From: Gordonia insulae
Lineage (GTDB): Bacteria; Actinomycetota; Actinomycetes; Mycobacteriales; Mycobacteriaceae
Assembly: GCF_003855095.1 (NCBI RefSeq)
Contig: NZ_CP033972.1
Coordinates: forward strand, 1,178,001 to 1,242,000
DNA length: 64,000 nucleotides
Direction: 5' to 3'
The notes under the pieces were generated by a model that saw only the letters and a program-made list of their open reading frames with translations, was not told where the DNA came from and searched no databases. A program made the position numbers and the translations under genes. Below are positions 40,696 to 49,601 of the stretch, piece by piece (positions within the stretch are counted from its first letter, which is position 1; each line of letters opens with the position of its first letter).

Positions 40696-41202
40696 ATGCC
40701 CCGACCTACCCTCCTCGAGTTCGTGACCGCGCTCGCGCACGATCCCGCATTCGCAGCCGCCTACTGGGCCGATCCCGCAGAGACGCTGCGGGATGCGAAC
40801 CTCCACGATGTATCGGCCGCCGACATCTCCGCGCTGATGCCGATGGCAGGCGGGGCGGATGCAGGTGGACTCTCCACGGTCGGGGACAACGTGTGGCGTG
40901 GCAGCGAGGCGCTGCTCGCATTCGATGTCGTGAGTGACGACGCAGTTCCGATCGCTACGGGTCAGTTCTCCGATCCGGCCGGACTCGACTTTGCGCACTC
41001 CGCACCCGAACCACTCGATACATGCGAATTCGACTGTGTACAAACACTATCCGATCTTTACTCCGCGATCGAAGTTGATGCGGCAGTGCACGTGGATACG
41101 GATCTGACGGCACAGATCGACGCGGTGGACGATGTGCGGCAACACCCTTGCGCGGGCTGGTCGACAGCGGACCCTGGCGACCAGGCCGGCGATCTGTACT
41201 GA
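40696..41202 (+). CDS. IniB N-terminal-domain protein (short)
   Basis: 168 residues from ATG 40696, strongly marked by GAGGAGGAGG. The N-terminal about 50 residues, TLLEFVTALAHDPAFAAAYWADPAETLRDANLHDVSAADISALMPM, are the IniB-type helical domain that opens mycobacterial IniB. The rest is acidic and low in complexity, without the Gly-rich repeats of IniB and without signal peptide or membrane segment. It has Cys residues at CEFDC. First gene of the rightward ini-like group; role unknown. Confidence 0.72.
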   Translation: MPRPTLLEFVTALAHDPAFAAAYWADPAETLRDANLHDVSAADISALMPMAGGADAGGLSTVGDNVWRGSEALLAFDVVSDDAVPIATGQFSDPAGLDFAHSAPEPLDTCEFDCVQTLSDLYSAIEVDAAVHVDTDLTAQIDAVDDVRQHPCAGWSTADPGDQAGDLY

Positions 41203-41410
41203 TCCGTCGGAGCCGACTCGACAGAGCTGTCATCGATCGACGGCCGCCGTCCACCGATCGCATCCCCCAATGCGGTCACCCACCCCCGAACGGACACCCC
41301 ATACGCGCACAGCAACGACGGGGCCGCTCCCCGTTTGGCCAGAGCGCTGATCGCCCTAGCGTTACCGGCATGTCTTCGCACCAGGAGACCGGCCCCGAGG
41401 GAGATGCGAG

Positions 41411-42601
41411 ATGCCACAACACGACACGACCGCCGACGATCACAACGCACTCGTCCAGTTCATCCTCGGACTCTTCGGCGATCAGGCCAGAGCGGAGGCA
41501 TTCAACGAGAACTCGATGAGATGCCTGGCCGACGCGGGGCTGAAAGACGTCACTCCGCAGGATGTGCGGCACGCGGTAGCCGAGGTGGCACAAACGATTC
41601 CAGCCCCCGCAGGAAATGCCGCCGGAAGCGCCGGTGGCGGAATTGGCCACTGGGAACCGCAGATTCCGAGTCACGGCAGCGCCGTCGGCATCATTCAGAA
41701 CATCACGAACAACTACCACCAGCAGTTCAACACCATCATCGGCGACAACAACCATCTCGACGCTCGTCAGACCAACGCCACCGGCGAAGGGTCGGTCGCG
41801 GTCGGAGGAGACAACCACGGTGACATCGCGACGACCGAAGGGACCGCAGGTGACAACAACAAGACGCACAACACCGAGGACAAGGAAACCACCAACGTCG
41901 ACAGGTCAGTGCACGGTGACAACAGCGGTAACAGTTCCGCCGGCGAGGTCGTGGACAATTCCGACAACGACAGCCACGACACGCTGGAAGTGACGACAAC
42001 CGGCAACGGAGGGCAGTCCGGCACGACCACCGGATCCACACCGGCCGGCGCGGCGGTGACGACACCCCCGGCCACACCGTCCGGACCCGGCCCATTTCAT
42101 CCGACGCCGATCGGAATCGATCCGATGCCTGCGACTCTCGCGGTCGCAGCGGGCGGGGACCTCGATGCGTTCCAGCAACTGGAGGCGTTCAGCCCCGTGC
42201 CCCAGACGTTGGTGAGCGACGCCGCACCAATCGCCGACGCTGCGCGTCCGGTGACGATGACCAGCGAGGATCTGATATCGGAGCACGGCGACGCACCCGG
42301 GCCGGGTGGCGGAGCGGAGGGCACCGCCGACGCCACACCCGAGTTCGATCCGGCCGCGCCGATCACACTCGGCGACGCCCTCGCTGATCCGACGATCGAT
42401 CACGCCGGGATCGGCGGCGGGCCTTTTGTCGACAGTTCCGCACCCGACTCGGTGGCCGACATCTCCTACGTCGGCGACACCGCAGATGACGGAACCACCT
42501 ACGACGCAGGTGGCACCGGATATGTCCCAGATTCCGGCGTCACCGCGGCAGCGCCGCTGACAGATGCCACCGTCGGTGGCGATTTCACCGACGGTCCCTG
42601 A
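41411..42601 (+). CDS. IniB-like protein with Asn/Asp/Gly-rich repeat region
   Basis: 396 residues, start after GAGGGAG. Residues about 10-60 (HNALVQFILGLFGDQARAEAFNENSMRCLADAGLKDVTPQDVRHAVAEV) are an IniB N-terminal domain. From about 95, NIIQ/NITNNYHQQFN and IIGDNNHLD lead into GEGSVAVGGDNHGDIATT and TTNVDRSVHGDNSGN, short strand-turn units rich in Asn, Asp and Gly. The C-terminal half is acidic and Pro/Ala/Asp-rich. The repeats could form a beta-solenoid; this is inference. A close relative of the repeat block is in the next gene. Confidence 0.7.
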   Translation: MPQHDTTADDHNALVQFILGLFGDQARAEAFNENSMRCLADAGLKDVTPQDVRHAVAEVAQTIPAPAGNAAGSAGGGIGHWEPQIPSHGSAVGIIQNITNNYHQQFNTIIGDNNHLDARQTNATGEGSVAVGGDNHGDIATTEGTAGDNNKTHNTEDKETTNVDRSVHGDNSGNSSAGEVVDNSDNDSHDTLEVTTTGNGGQSGTTTGSTPAGAAVTTPPATPSGPGPFHPTPIGIDPMPATLAVAAGGDLDAFQQLEAFSPVPQTLVSDAAPIADAARPVTMTSEDLISEHGDAPGPGGGAEGTADATPEFDPAAPITLGDALADPTIDHAGIGGGPFVDSSAPDSVADISYVGDTADDGTTYDAGGTGYVPDSGVTAAAPLTDATVGGDFTDGP

Positions 42602-42607
42602 CTCCCC

Positions 42608-42628
42608 GGGGGTGGCCCCGCCACCCCC
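42608..42628 (+). terminator. GC-rich hairpin between the two repeat-protein genes
   Basis: GGGGGTGGC (42608-42616) and GCCACCCCC (42620-42628) pair perfectly around CCC, seven bases after the stop codon of the IniB-like gene. Without a U-run it may be a partial terminator or an mRNA processing barrier that sets the ratio of upstream to downstream products. The rest of the 207-base gap shows no gene. Confidence 0.45.
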
Positions 42629-42808
42629 CACCGTCCCCGAACACGAGAGGGGGTGAACCCCGTTTCTGCGCCACGCTGCGACGCCTAGCGTCGAAGACAC
42701 CCGAGAAGCACTCTCGAATCCCACTGCGGAGAACTCAGCACCCCCGGGATCTGGAACTCCCGAAAAAACAACGCTCGCAAAACAACCCGATCAGACAAGG
42801 ACAAGACG

Positions 42809-43519
42809 ATGACGAACCAATGGACCGCAGGCGCCCAGACCACCAATGTCGACAGCTCGACCACCTCCTCGGGTACGGGATCGGTGGCGATCGGCGGGGA
42901 TTCGACCGGCGACATCGCAACCACCGGGGGAGTCGCCGGAGACGGAAACGTCGTCGGCAACACCTTCGACAACGACACCACCAACGTCGACCAGTCCGTG
43001 CACGGCAACAACAGCGGCAACACCCAGAACACTCACATCGAGGACAACAGCACGAACGACAGTCACAACACTCTCAACGTCGGCGAGGCCGGCGACGGCG
43101 GTGCCGGCGGAGCCGCTGGTGGACAGGGTTTCTGGGCCGGTGGGGGAGACGGCGGCGACGGCGGAGGTATCTCGCTCGACAACATCAACATGGGCTATGA
43201 GCGTGGAGGGATCATCAGTGACAACAGCAACAGCTACACCGAAACCCATGATCGCCACGACATCCATGATTCGTTCAACGATGAGCGCAGCTACGACTCG
43301 CACGACGACAACTCCACCAACGACTCGTACAACCGCGATTCACACGATGTATCGAACAGCACCAGCGAATCCGGTCTGCAACTGCCGGATCCGGGCGACC
43401 TGATCGGCGGTGTCGCCGGCGGGATCGGTGCCGCGTACGGAGGTGCCGCCAATGCCGTCGGCGGCGCGGTCGGCGACGTCGCAGGCGCGATCGGTGACGC
43501 CTTCGACGACATCTTCTGA
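42809..43519 (+). CDS. Asn/Gly/Asp-rich repeat protein with C-terminal glycine-zipper segment
   Basis: 236 residues, preceded by AAGGACAAGACG. There is no IniB N-domain. Residues about 20-80 (GTGSVAIGGDSTGDIATTGG, TTNVDQSVHGNNSGN, STNDSHNTLNVGEAG) match the repeat block of the preceding protein almost unit for unit. A Gly-rich stretch, a Ser/Asp/Asn/His segment and finally a GxxxG-type series (GGVAGGIGAAYGGAANAVGGAVGDVAGAIG) follow. The last could pack in or on a membrane. No signal peptide. Cellular location and function unknown. Confidence 0.65.
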   Translation: MTNQWTAGAQTTNVDSSTTSSGTGSVAIGGDSTGDIATTGGVAGDGNVVGNTFDNDTTNVDQSVHGNNSGNTQNTHIEDNSTNDSHNTLNVGEAGDGGAGGAAGGQGFWAGGGDGGDGGGISLDNINMGYERGGIISDNSNSYTETHDRHDIHDSFNDERSYDSHDDNSTNDSYNRDSHDVSNSTSESGLQLPDPGDLIGGVAGGIGAAYGGAANAVGGAVGDVAGAIGDAFDDIF

Positions 43520-43642
43520 CCACCCGCGACCATCATCTCCTCGCGGCTATTCCTGTCCGGTGCTCCCGGGATCGAGTAGCCGCGAGGACGATGCGACCGC
43601 TCGGCAATTCATATTCCACACCCGCAGGTACGAGAGATCACC

Positions 43643-45496
43643 ATGGACGCCAACACCACCAAGGTCTGTCAGATCATCGATCGCCTTTGCCAACTCGCAC
43701 GCGATGCCGGACGCGAGGACCTGAGTCGCCGGATGTCCGCGACCCGCCTGCGCGTCGTGGATCCCAGCGCACGGGTGGTGGTGGTCGGCCAACTCAAGCA
43801 GGGTAAGAGCCAGCTCATCAATGCACTGCTGAATGTACCGGTGTGTCGGATGGGCGACGGGGAGACGACATCGACGATCACCACGATCGGGTACGCCGAG
43901 GAACCGCACGCCCGCCTGATCGTCAGCGACTCGGCACAGGACGTGATCGATTCGGACGCACGGCCCGGCCCCGTGCAGACCGAAGGGGAGCGTGCGATTC
44001 CCATCCCGATGGACGACATCTCCCGTGATCTCGCGCGTGCCCCGGAGGCGGGCGGCGCACAGGTTCTACGGCTCGAGGTCCACGTGCCCAGCCCGTTGCT
44101 GCAACGTGGCATCGTCCTGGTGGACACGCCGGGATCGGGCGGTGTCGGATCACCACATGCCGCAGCGACTCTGGGCCTGCTTGCTGCGTCTGACGCCATC
44201 ATCGTGGCCTCCGACGTCAGTCAGGAGTACACGGCACCGGAGATGTCATTCATCCGGCAGGTCACCGAACTATGCGATAACGCACTGTGCGTCGCCACCA
44301 AGACCGACCTCTACCCGATGTGGCGCGACGTCGTCGCCGCAGACGTGGCGCATCTGCGGCGACAGTCCAATGACGTCGATCCATTGCCCGTCTCGTCGCT
44401 CCTGCGCTCGCACGCCATCCGGCTCGACGACCGCGATCTCAACGAGGAGTCCGGGTTCCCGGGCATTCTCGAGTTTCTGGAGACGCGGGTGCTGGCGCAG
44501 GCGAGTACCACCATGCGACGGCTGGTGATGAACGAGATCCGCTCGGTCACCGATCATCTGTCGCTGGCGGTTCGGCCGGAGCTGGAGACACTCAAGGACC
44601 CGGGCGCGCGCGAGGCCATTGTCGCCGAACTGGAACGCGCTCGCACTGAAGCGAGAGAACTGTCATCGCGCACTGCGCTCTGGCAGCAAGTACTCGGCGA
44701 CGGCATCGCCGATCTGTCCGCCGAATCCGACCATGACCTCCGGAATCGAACACGTAGATTGCTCAAGGACTACGAATCCAGGATCGATGCGGGTGACCCG
44801 GCCAAATTCTGGACACAACTGGGCGAGGATCTCAAGAACGACATCGCCGAAGCCGTCGGTGACAACTTCATCTGGACCCACGACCAATCACTGGCCGTGG
44901 CCGAGAGGGTTGCCGACTCCTTCTCCGATACCGGGGATGTCGCCATACCTCGCCTGGACCTGGCGGCGATCGGTCACGAGATCTCGCCTCAGACCGGGCT
45001 CACCGACCTCGAGCAACAGCCGACCGGTGTGGTGCACAAGGTGGTCACCGGGATGCGCGGTTCGTACGGCGGCATGATGATGTTCGGAATGATGTCGACG
45101 ATGGTCGGCATGACGATGCTCAACCCGTTCTCGGTGGCGGCAGGTGTTCTGTTGGGGCGCAAGTCCTACAAAGAGGACGCCGAGATGCGCCTGACCAGGC
45201 GCCGGTCCGAGGCCAAGATGGCAGTTCGCACATTTGTCGACGATGTCCTTTTCGAGGTCGGCAGGGAATCACGCTATCGCCTGCGCACGATCCAGCGGGT
45301 ACTGCGGGATCATTTCCGGGAGATCGCCGAGCAGACAACGCGGTCACTGACCGAATCGATCAAGGCCGCCGAAGACGGTGCGCGCACGCAGGTCGCCGAC
45401 CGCGACGCCAGAAGTCGGAGGTTGGAAGCAAGTCTCGGCTTCTTGGATGAGGTATCGGCGTGGGCCGCAGGAGGTTGTCGTGAACACGTCGGATGA
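43643..45496 (+). CDS. iniA: Bacterial dynamin-like GTPase IniA
   Basis: 617 residues. GTPase motifs are G1 GQLKQGKS (49-56), the G2 region GETTSTIT (73-80), G3 DTPG (161-164) and G4 TKTD (219-222). A helical stalk follows, and near residue 475 a hydrophobic hairpin MMMFGMMSTMVGMTMLNPFSVAAGVLLG that can insert in the membrane. IniA of M. tuberculosis is induced by isoniazid and ethambutol, and the M. smegmatis protein is a dynamin-like protein that mediates membrane fission. The C-terminal end is read through the iniC ribosome site; the two genes overlap by 17 bases. Confidence 0.9.
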   Translation: MDANTTKVCQIIDRLCQLARDAGREDLSRRMSATRLRVVDPSARVVVVGQLKQGKSQLINALLNVPVCRMGDGETTSTITTIGYAEEPHARLIVSDSAQDVIDSDARPGPVQTEGERAIPIPMDDISRDLARAPEAGGAQVLRLEVHVPSPLLQRGIVLVDTPGSGGVGSPHAAATLGLLAASDAIIVASDVSQEYTAPEMSFIRQVTELCDNALCVATKTDLYPMWRDVVAADVAHLRRQSNDVDPLPVSSLLRSHAIRLDDRDLNEESGFPGILEFLETRVLAQASTTMRRLVMNEIRSVTDHLSLAVRPELETLKDPGAREAIVAELERARTEARELSSRTALWQQVLGDGIADLSAESDHDLRNRTRRLLKDYESRIDAGDPAKFWTQLGEDLKNDIAEAVGDNFIWTHDQSLAVAERVADSFSDTGDVAIPRLDLAAIGHEISPQTGLTDLEQQPTGVVHKVVTGMRGSYGGMMMFGMMSTMVGMTMLNPFSVAAGVLLGRKSYKEDAEMRLTRRRSEAKMAVRTFVDDVLFEVGRESRYRLRTIQRVLRDHFREIAEQTTRSLTESIKAAEDGARTQVADRDARSRRLEASLGFLDEVSAWAAGGCREHVG

Positions 45497-47009
45497 GGTA
45501 CGCCGCCTGCTGGAGGAGGCCATCGCCGTATACCGGTCGGACGGACCGCGTGCCGCCGGGCCGGCGGCTGATCTCGAGCAGTGCGCGCAACGTCTGTCCG
45601 AGCCGCTGCGAATCGCGTTGGCGGGCCAGCTGAAAGCAGGCAAGTCGACGCTGTTGAACGCTTTGATCGGCGAAGAACTCGCGCCTACCGATGCCACCGA
45701 GTGCACCAAGATCGTCACGTGGTTTCATCACGGATCGTCACCGTCCGTGCGGGCGCATCACGTCAACGGCCTGAGCGCCGCGGTCCCGATCGAACGGCAC
45801 GACGGGTGTCTCAACTTCGACATCGACGCGCTCGAGCCCTCTGCCATCGATCGACTCGAAGTGTGCTGGCCGACAACCGAATTGTCGAGACGTACCATCA
45901 TCGACACCCCGGGCACCGCATCGCTGAACGCGGATGTCTCCGCTCGGACGATGCGTTTGCTCGCGCCCGCGGACGGCGTATCAGGCGCCGACGCGGTGGT
46001 ATATCTGATGCGGACTTCCACCGCGTCGGATGTTTCGACGTTGGCCGAGCTGAATCGACAGGTCAGTGGGCGGGGTGGCCCCCTCGGTGTGGTGGGCGTG
46101 TTGTCGCGGGCCGATGAGATCGGCTCCGGCCGGTTCGATGCGATGCTGTCGGCCAAGGAGATCGCCGCGCAGTATGCGACCGACCTTGCGTCCTCGGGGC
46201 TCTGTCAGGCGGTCGTACCGGTCGCAGGCCTGCTCGCGCTGACCGCGCGAACCTTGCGACAACGAGAGTTCGCGGCACTATCAGCTCTGGCTTCGGCATC
46301 GCCAGAAGATCTGCAATTGGCGATGCTGTCTGCGGACCGATTCGTCCGCGAGGAGAGTCCGCTGTCGCTCGATCGCGAGACCCGGACGGCGCTGGTTCGA
46401 CGCTTCGGATTGTTCGGCATCCGCATCGCCGTCGTCCTCATCCAAGGTGGCGTGCGCGATGCGACGTCCCTTGCCGATCAGCTTCTGGAGCGGAGTGGGC
46501 TCACCGAGTTGCAGTCCATCGTCGATGTACAGTTCGGCCAGCGTGCCGAACAGTTGAAGGCCCACACCGCACTGACGGATTTGTCGCGAGTCCTCGGGGC
46601 ATATCCGACTCCGCACGTCCGGCATCTCCGGAGCGCCGCGCAACGGCTGATGGGGGATGTGCACGGGTTCGAAGAAGTGCGACTGTTGGGTTTGTTGCGT
46701 TCGCGCAGGACGACTCTCACAGAGAGTGAGGCGGTCGAAGCGACCCGGCTCATCGGGGGATATGGAACAGCCGCCGACGATCGTCTGGGTCTGGACCCCT
46801 TCGAGACCATGACGTCGGGCCCGTCGCGCGCTCTGGGCACAGTCCAACGATGGCGGTCGCGGGCCGATCATCCACTCAACGACGCATTCACAACACGGGT
46901 CTGCCGGGCAGCCGCCCGCAGCGCTGAGAGCATCGTGGCAGAGATGGTTACCGCGACACGCCGGGAGCAATCGACATCACCCGCCCGCAGGTTCACGCCA
47001 ACGCAGTGA
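45480..47009 (+). CDS. iniC: Bacterial dynamin-like GTPase IniC
   Basis: 509 residues from the GTG at 45480 after AGGAGG; it is the second of a tandem dynamin pair. G1 GQLKAGKS (49-56), G3 DTPG (142-145) and the G4-like LSRAD are visible. The helical remainder (LLERSGLTELQSIVDVQFGQRAEQLKAHTALTDLSRVL) lacks an obvious membrane hairpin, as in mycobacterial IniC. Paired bacterial dynamins often act as heteromers. It is the last gene of the group and converges on the remnant at 47028. Confidence 0.88.
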   Translation: MNTSDEVRRLLEEAIAVYRSDGPRAAGPAADLEQCAQRLSEPLRIALAGQLKAGKSTLLNALIGEELAPTDATECTKIVTWFHHGSSPSVRAHHVNGLSAAVPIERHDGCLNFDIDALEPSAIDRLEVCWPTTELSRRTIIDTPGTASLNADVSARTMRLLAPADGVSGADAVVYLMRTSTASDVSTLAELNRQVSGRGGPLGVVGVLSRADEIGSGRFDAMLSAKEIAAQYATDLASSGLCQAVVPVAGLLALTARTLRQREFAALSALASASPEDLQLAMLSADRFVREESPLSLDRETRTALVRRFGLFGIRIAVVLIQGGVRDATSLADQLLERSGLTELQSIVDVQFGQRAEQLKAHTALTDLSRVLGAYPTPHVRHLRSAAQRLMGDVHGFEEVRLLGLLRSRRTTLTESEAVEATRLIGGYGTAADDRLGLDPFETMTSGPSRALGTVQRWRSRADHPLNDAFTTRVCRAAARSAESIVAEMVTATRREQSTSPARRFTPTQ

Positions 47010-47027
47010 GCGCATGGACTACGAGCG

Positions 47028-47783
47028 CTAGATGCGCAGCGCGCGCAGGGTCACCTCGGCCAACTGTCGCTCTCCGAGAGCGTTGGGGTGCACGGGAACA
47101 GTCTGGACATCGGTGATCAGCGGCTCGATCCACCGCACGCCCTGCGGTTTACAGCTGTCGTGGCCGACCGATGCGGTCGCGGCGTCGACGTAGGTGATTC
47201 CGGTCAATCGAGCCGCTCGGCGGATGGCATCGTTGAGGGTCGTCTGGATGCCGTGGGTGTACGGGATGTCGCCGGGTGCGATCGGGAATCCCGGGCATGA
47301 CTGCGCCCTGTCCGGCAAGATCCACGGGTAGGCGACCACGGCGGCGCGGGCCAACGGCGCCCGGGAGCGGACTGCGGTGAAGGCGCGCAGCAGCTTCGGG
47401 AATGTCTGCCGACGGATCTCGGCGGCAATGGAGTCTCCGTACATGGCGCGACACGGTGATCCCTGCCCATTTGTGGTAGCCGCTGCGGCAACGCATTTGG
47501 CGACAGTGGCGCCGAACACGTCGCCGTCATTGCCGCCGATCATGAAGGTGACCAGACCAGTTCGCAGGTTCAGCGCATCGAGTTGCGGGTGTAGTCCGGG
47601 GTATTGCGTCTGGAAGAAATCGGTGGTCTTCGCCCCTCCACAACTCACGTCGGTCAGACGCGCGCCGGTACGGTCGGCGATGAGATGGGCGTAATTGATG
47701 CTCGACTGCGCGCAGAGCGGGAGCGTGCCCGGCGCGGTGGGCAGGACACCGGAGCCGGCCGAATAGCTGTCTCCGAGATTGAC
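47028..47783 (-). pseudogene. 5'-truncated SGNH/GDSL hydrolase
   Basis: Homology to secreted SGNH esterases begins at NLGDSYSAGSGV (block I) and continues through CGGAKTTDF, GGNDGDVFG (block III) to the terminal VHPNALGERQLA (block V with catalytic His), about 250 residues. The usual signal peptide and start are missing: upstream, in frame, there is no ATG, GTG or TTG before the end of the acetamidase gene 20 bases away, only codons antisense-unrelated to the family. The gene was probably cut by a deletion that brought the acetamidase gene next to it. Confidence 0.7.
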
Positions 47784-47802
47784 GTCTCGTGTGCGCGCCC
47801 GA

Positions 47803-48909
47803 TCATCGGGCGAAGTCGGACCGCCGGATGCGCGCATGGACGCCTTTGACCACATCGACGACCTGAGAGATGTCGAAATCTGTTGCAGCACTGAGGTAGG
47901 CGAGCGCCTGGGCCGGCTGCATCCCGTACCGGGCGCCCAACACCGAGATGGCTGCGCGCACACAGTTCTGGACAGCGACATCGAGATCGACGTCGAGGCC
48001 GGTCGGAACGAGATAGTCCTGCGTTTCCGCGATCGGCGCGACCAGCGCACCGAATCGCTCGTTCACCTCGACTGCCGGAATGACGTCGAAGCGGATGGTC
48101 GCGCGCAGCGAGGCCTCGAGCGCGGTCAACGCGACCTCGCCATTGCCTTGTGCGAAATGCGGATCGCCCACATAGGCGAGTGCGCCGGGGACCTGCACCG
48201 GCACATACAGAGTCGAGCCTTCGGTCATCACGGTGAGGTCGATGTTGCCGCCATGCGGACCGGGTGGCACGGAATGAGCGCGGTCGGGACCGGCCACCGC
48301 GACACCCATGATGCCCAGAAACGGCGCGAGCGGAAAGCGCGCGGTGGCTTCGGGATTCCCGACATCCAAGGGCATCACGCCGAATGCCGAGCCGTCAGGG
48401 ATGGCGTCGACAGACACGAACGCGCTGTAGTTCGCTTCGCCTGCCGGGAATTCTCCGGGCAGAGCGCCCTTGTGATGCCGATTGGACACCACGCCGTAGG
48501 GCACCCGCCGCAGCGTCTCGATCACCGTCATCGCCACCAGGTCACCCGGTTGTGCGCCGGCGATCTCGATGGGTCCCGTTGTCACGTGCGGACCGTCGAT
48601 GCCGAATCTGTGCGGTCGATCTGAGGCACACAGCTCGATCGCCTCGTCCAACACCATCTCCGGGGCCACGCCGTGGCCACCGAAGAATGCTCGCGGGTCG
48701 CGCCCTTGGTCGGCCAGGATGCCTTCGTGGCTGAGCGTGTCGATGGTGACCGAGGTTCCCGGCTCCACCGTCATCGCAGGAGTGTCCGCAGCGCACGGTA
48801 GGTCACCCCAGAAGACGTCGTCCGGCCGGCACGGAAGGTATTCGTCTCCGGTGATCGGACCCGAACCGGTGGCCAGAATCTGTGTTGCGTCACTGATCTC
48901 GACGGTCAT
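47803..48909 (-). CDS. Acetamidase/formamidase family amidohydrolase
   Basis: 368 residues of the FmdA_AmdA family. VEPGTSVTIDTLSHEG, GGHGVAPEMVLDEAIE, TGPIEIAGAQPGDLVAMTVIE, GPHGGNIDLTVMTEGSTLYVPVQVPGALAYVGDPHFAQGNGEV are its conserved blocks, including the metal-site His and Asp residues. It hydrolyses short amides such as formamide or acetamide to ammonia and the acid in the cytosol. Its ATG overlaps the GntR gene stop (48906-48909), so it is co-transcribed with its probable repressor. Confidence 0.87.
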   Translation of the reverse strand: MTVEISDATQILATGSGPITGDEYLPCRPDDVFWGDLPCAADTPAMTVEPGTSVTIDTLSHEGILADQGRDPRAFFGGHGVAPEMVLDEAIELCASDRPHRFGIDGPHVTTGPIEIAGAQPGDLVAMTVIETLRRVPYGVVSNRHHKGALPGEFPAGEANYSAFVSVDAIPDGSAFGVMPLDVGNPEATARFPLAPFLGIMGVAVAGPDRAHSVPPGPHGGNIDLTVMTEGSTLYVPVQVPGALAYVGDPHFAQGNGEVALTALEASLRATIRFDVIPAVEVNERFGALVAPIAETQDYLVPTGLDVDLDVAVQNCVRAAISVLGARYGMQPAQALAYLSAATDFDISQVVDVVKGVHARIRRSDFAR

Positions 48910-49577
48910 CGGTGTCTCCGTTCAACAAGTCGTGCCACATCGTCGAGATGGGCTGTCATCGCGGCCGTGGCCGCATCGTGGTCATGGTTTCGGACAGCAC
49001 GCAGGATCTCCTGATGCCCGATGAACGAGGTGCGGCGTCCGTCGCGGGTGGCGTGGGATCGGGCCCGTACGGTCTGTACCCACCCGCTGCTGAGCTGACA
49101 CAACGACACCAAGAGGGGATTGCGGGCCGCCCGGGCGATCTGCATGTGAAACGCGACGTCCTGTGCCAGTGACTCCGCCGGGTTGAGACCCGCGTGGGTC
49201 GACGCCAGGATCTCCTCGAGCTGCAGCAGATCCGACGATGTGGCACGGTCCGCAGCCAGCCCCGCAACCTGCGGCTCGACGAGCATGCGCAGTTCTGCCA
49301 CATGAGATTCCTCGGCGTCGTCGCCCATGGTCTCGAGAAGCTGTGTGGCCTTGGCCGATCGGGGTAGTACCACCGTGCCGCGCCCCGGGGTGCGTGTGAC
49401 CAGACGTCGTTGTTCCAGGTCACGCAACGCTTCGCGGATCGTCGTCCGCGACACCTCGAGATTCTCCGCCAGGACACGTTCGGGTGGCAGCTTGTCGCCG
49501 GGTACGAGGTCGTTGAGCACCATGCCCTCCAGATACGCCGACGCCGTCGCACTGAGCGTGTGTCCTCGTTGCAGCAT
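48906..49577 (-). CDS. GntR-family regulator, FadR subfamily
   Basis: 223 residues. The winged helix is LEGMVLNDLVPGDKLPPERVLAENLEVSRTTIREALRDLEQRRLVTRTPGRGTVVLP. The C-terminal FCD domain (HVAELRMLVEPQVAGLAADRA, AQDVAFHMQIARAARNPLLVSLC, GHQEILRAVRNHDHDAATAAMTAHLDDV) carries the Asp and His residues that bind metal and small acids. It heads the leftward operon with acetamidase and is divergent from the amidohydrolase operon, so it could repress both from one operator. Confidence 0.9.
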   Translation of the reverse strand: MLQRGHTLSATASAYLEGMVLNDLVPGDKLPPERVLAENLEVSRTTIREALRDLEQRRLVTRTPGRGTVVLPRSAKATQLLETMGDDAEESHVAELRMLVEPQVAGLAADRATSSDLLQLEEILASTHAGLNPAESLAQDVAFHMQIARAARNPLLVSLCQLSSGWVQTVRARSHATRDGRRTSFIGHQEILRAVRNHDHDAATAAMTAHLDDVARLVERRHR

Positions 49578-49601
49578 GCCATCAACTCCCGGCTTGGTCT
49601 C

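Noticed and set aside
41203..41410. Additional small gene between the two IniB-like genes
   Set aside because: Short frames exist on both strands but without ribosome sites or protein-like composition.
42809..43519. PE/PPE- or PE_PGRS-type protein
   Set aside because: Gly- and Asn-rich sequence is superficially similar, but there is no PE or PPE N-terminal domain and no ESX genes; similarity is to the neighbouring IniB-like repeat block.
36151..47009. Phage-defence island built on dynamin-like proteins
   Set aside because: Dynamins, an Hsp70-like protein and a STAND-like regulator can occur in defence islands, but the GTPases and IniB domains match the cell-wall-stress ini genes, and no nuclease, integrase or mobility gene is present.
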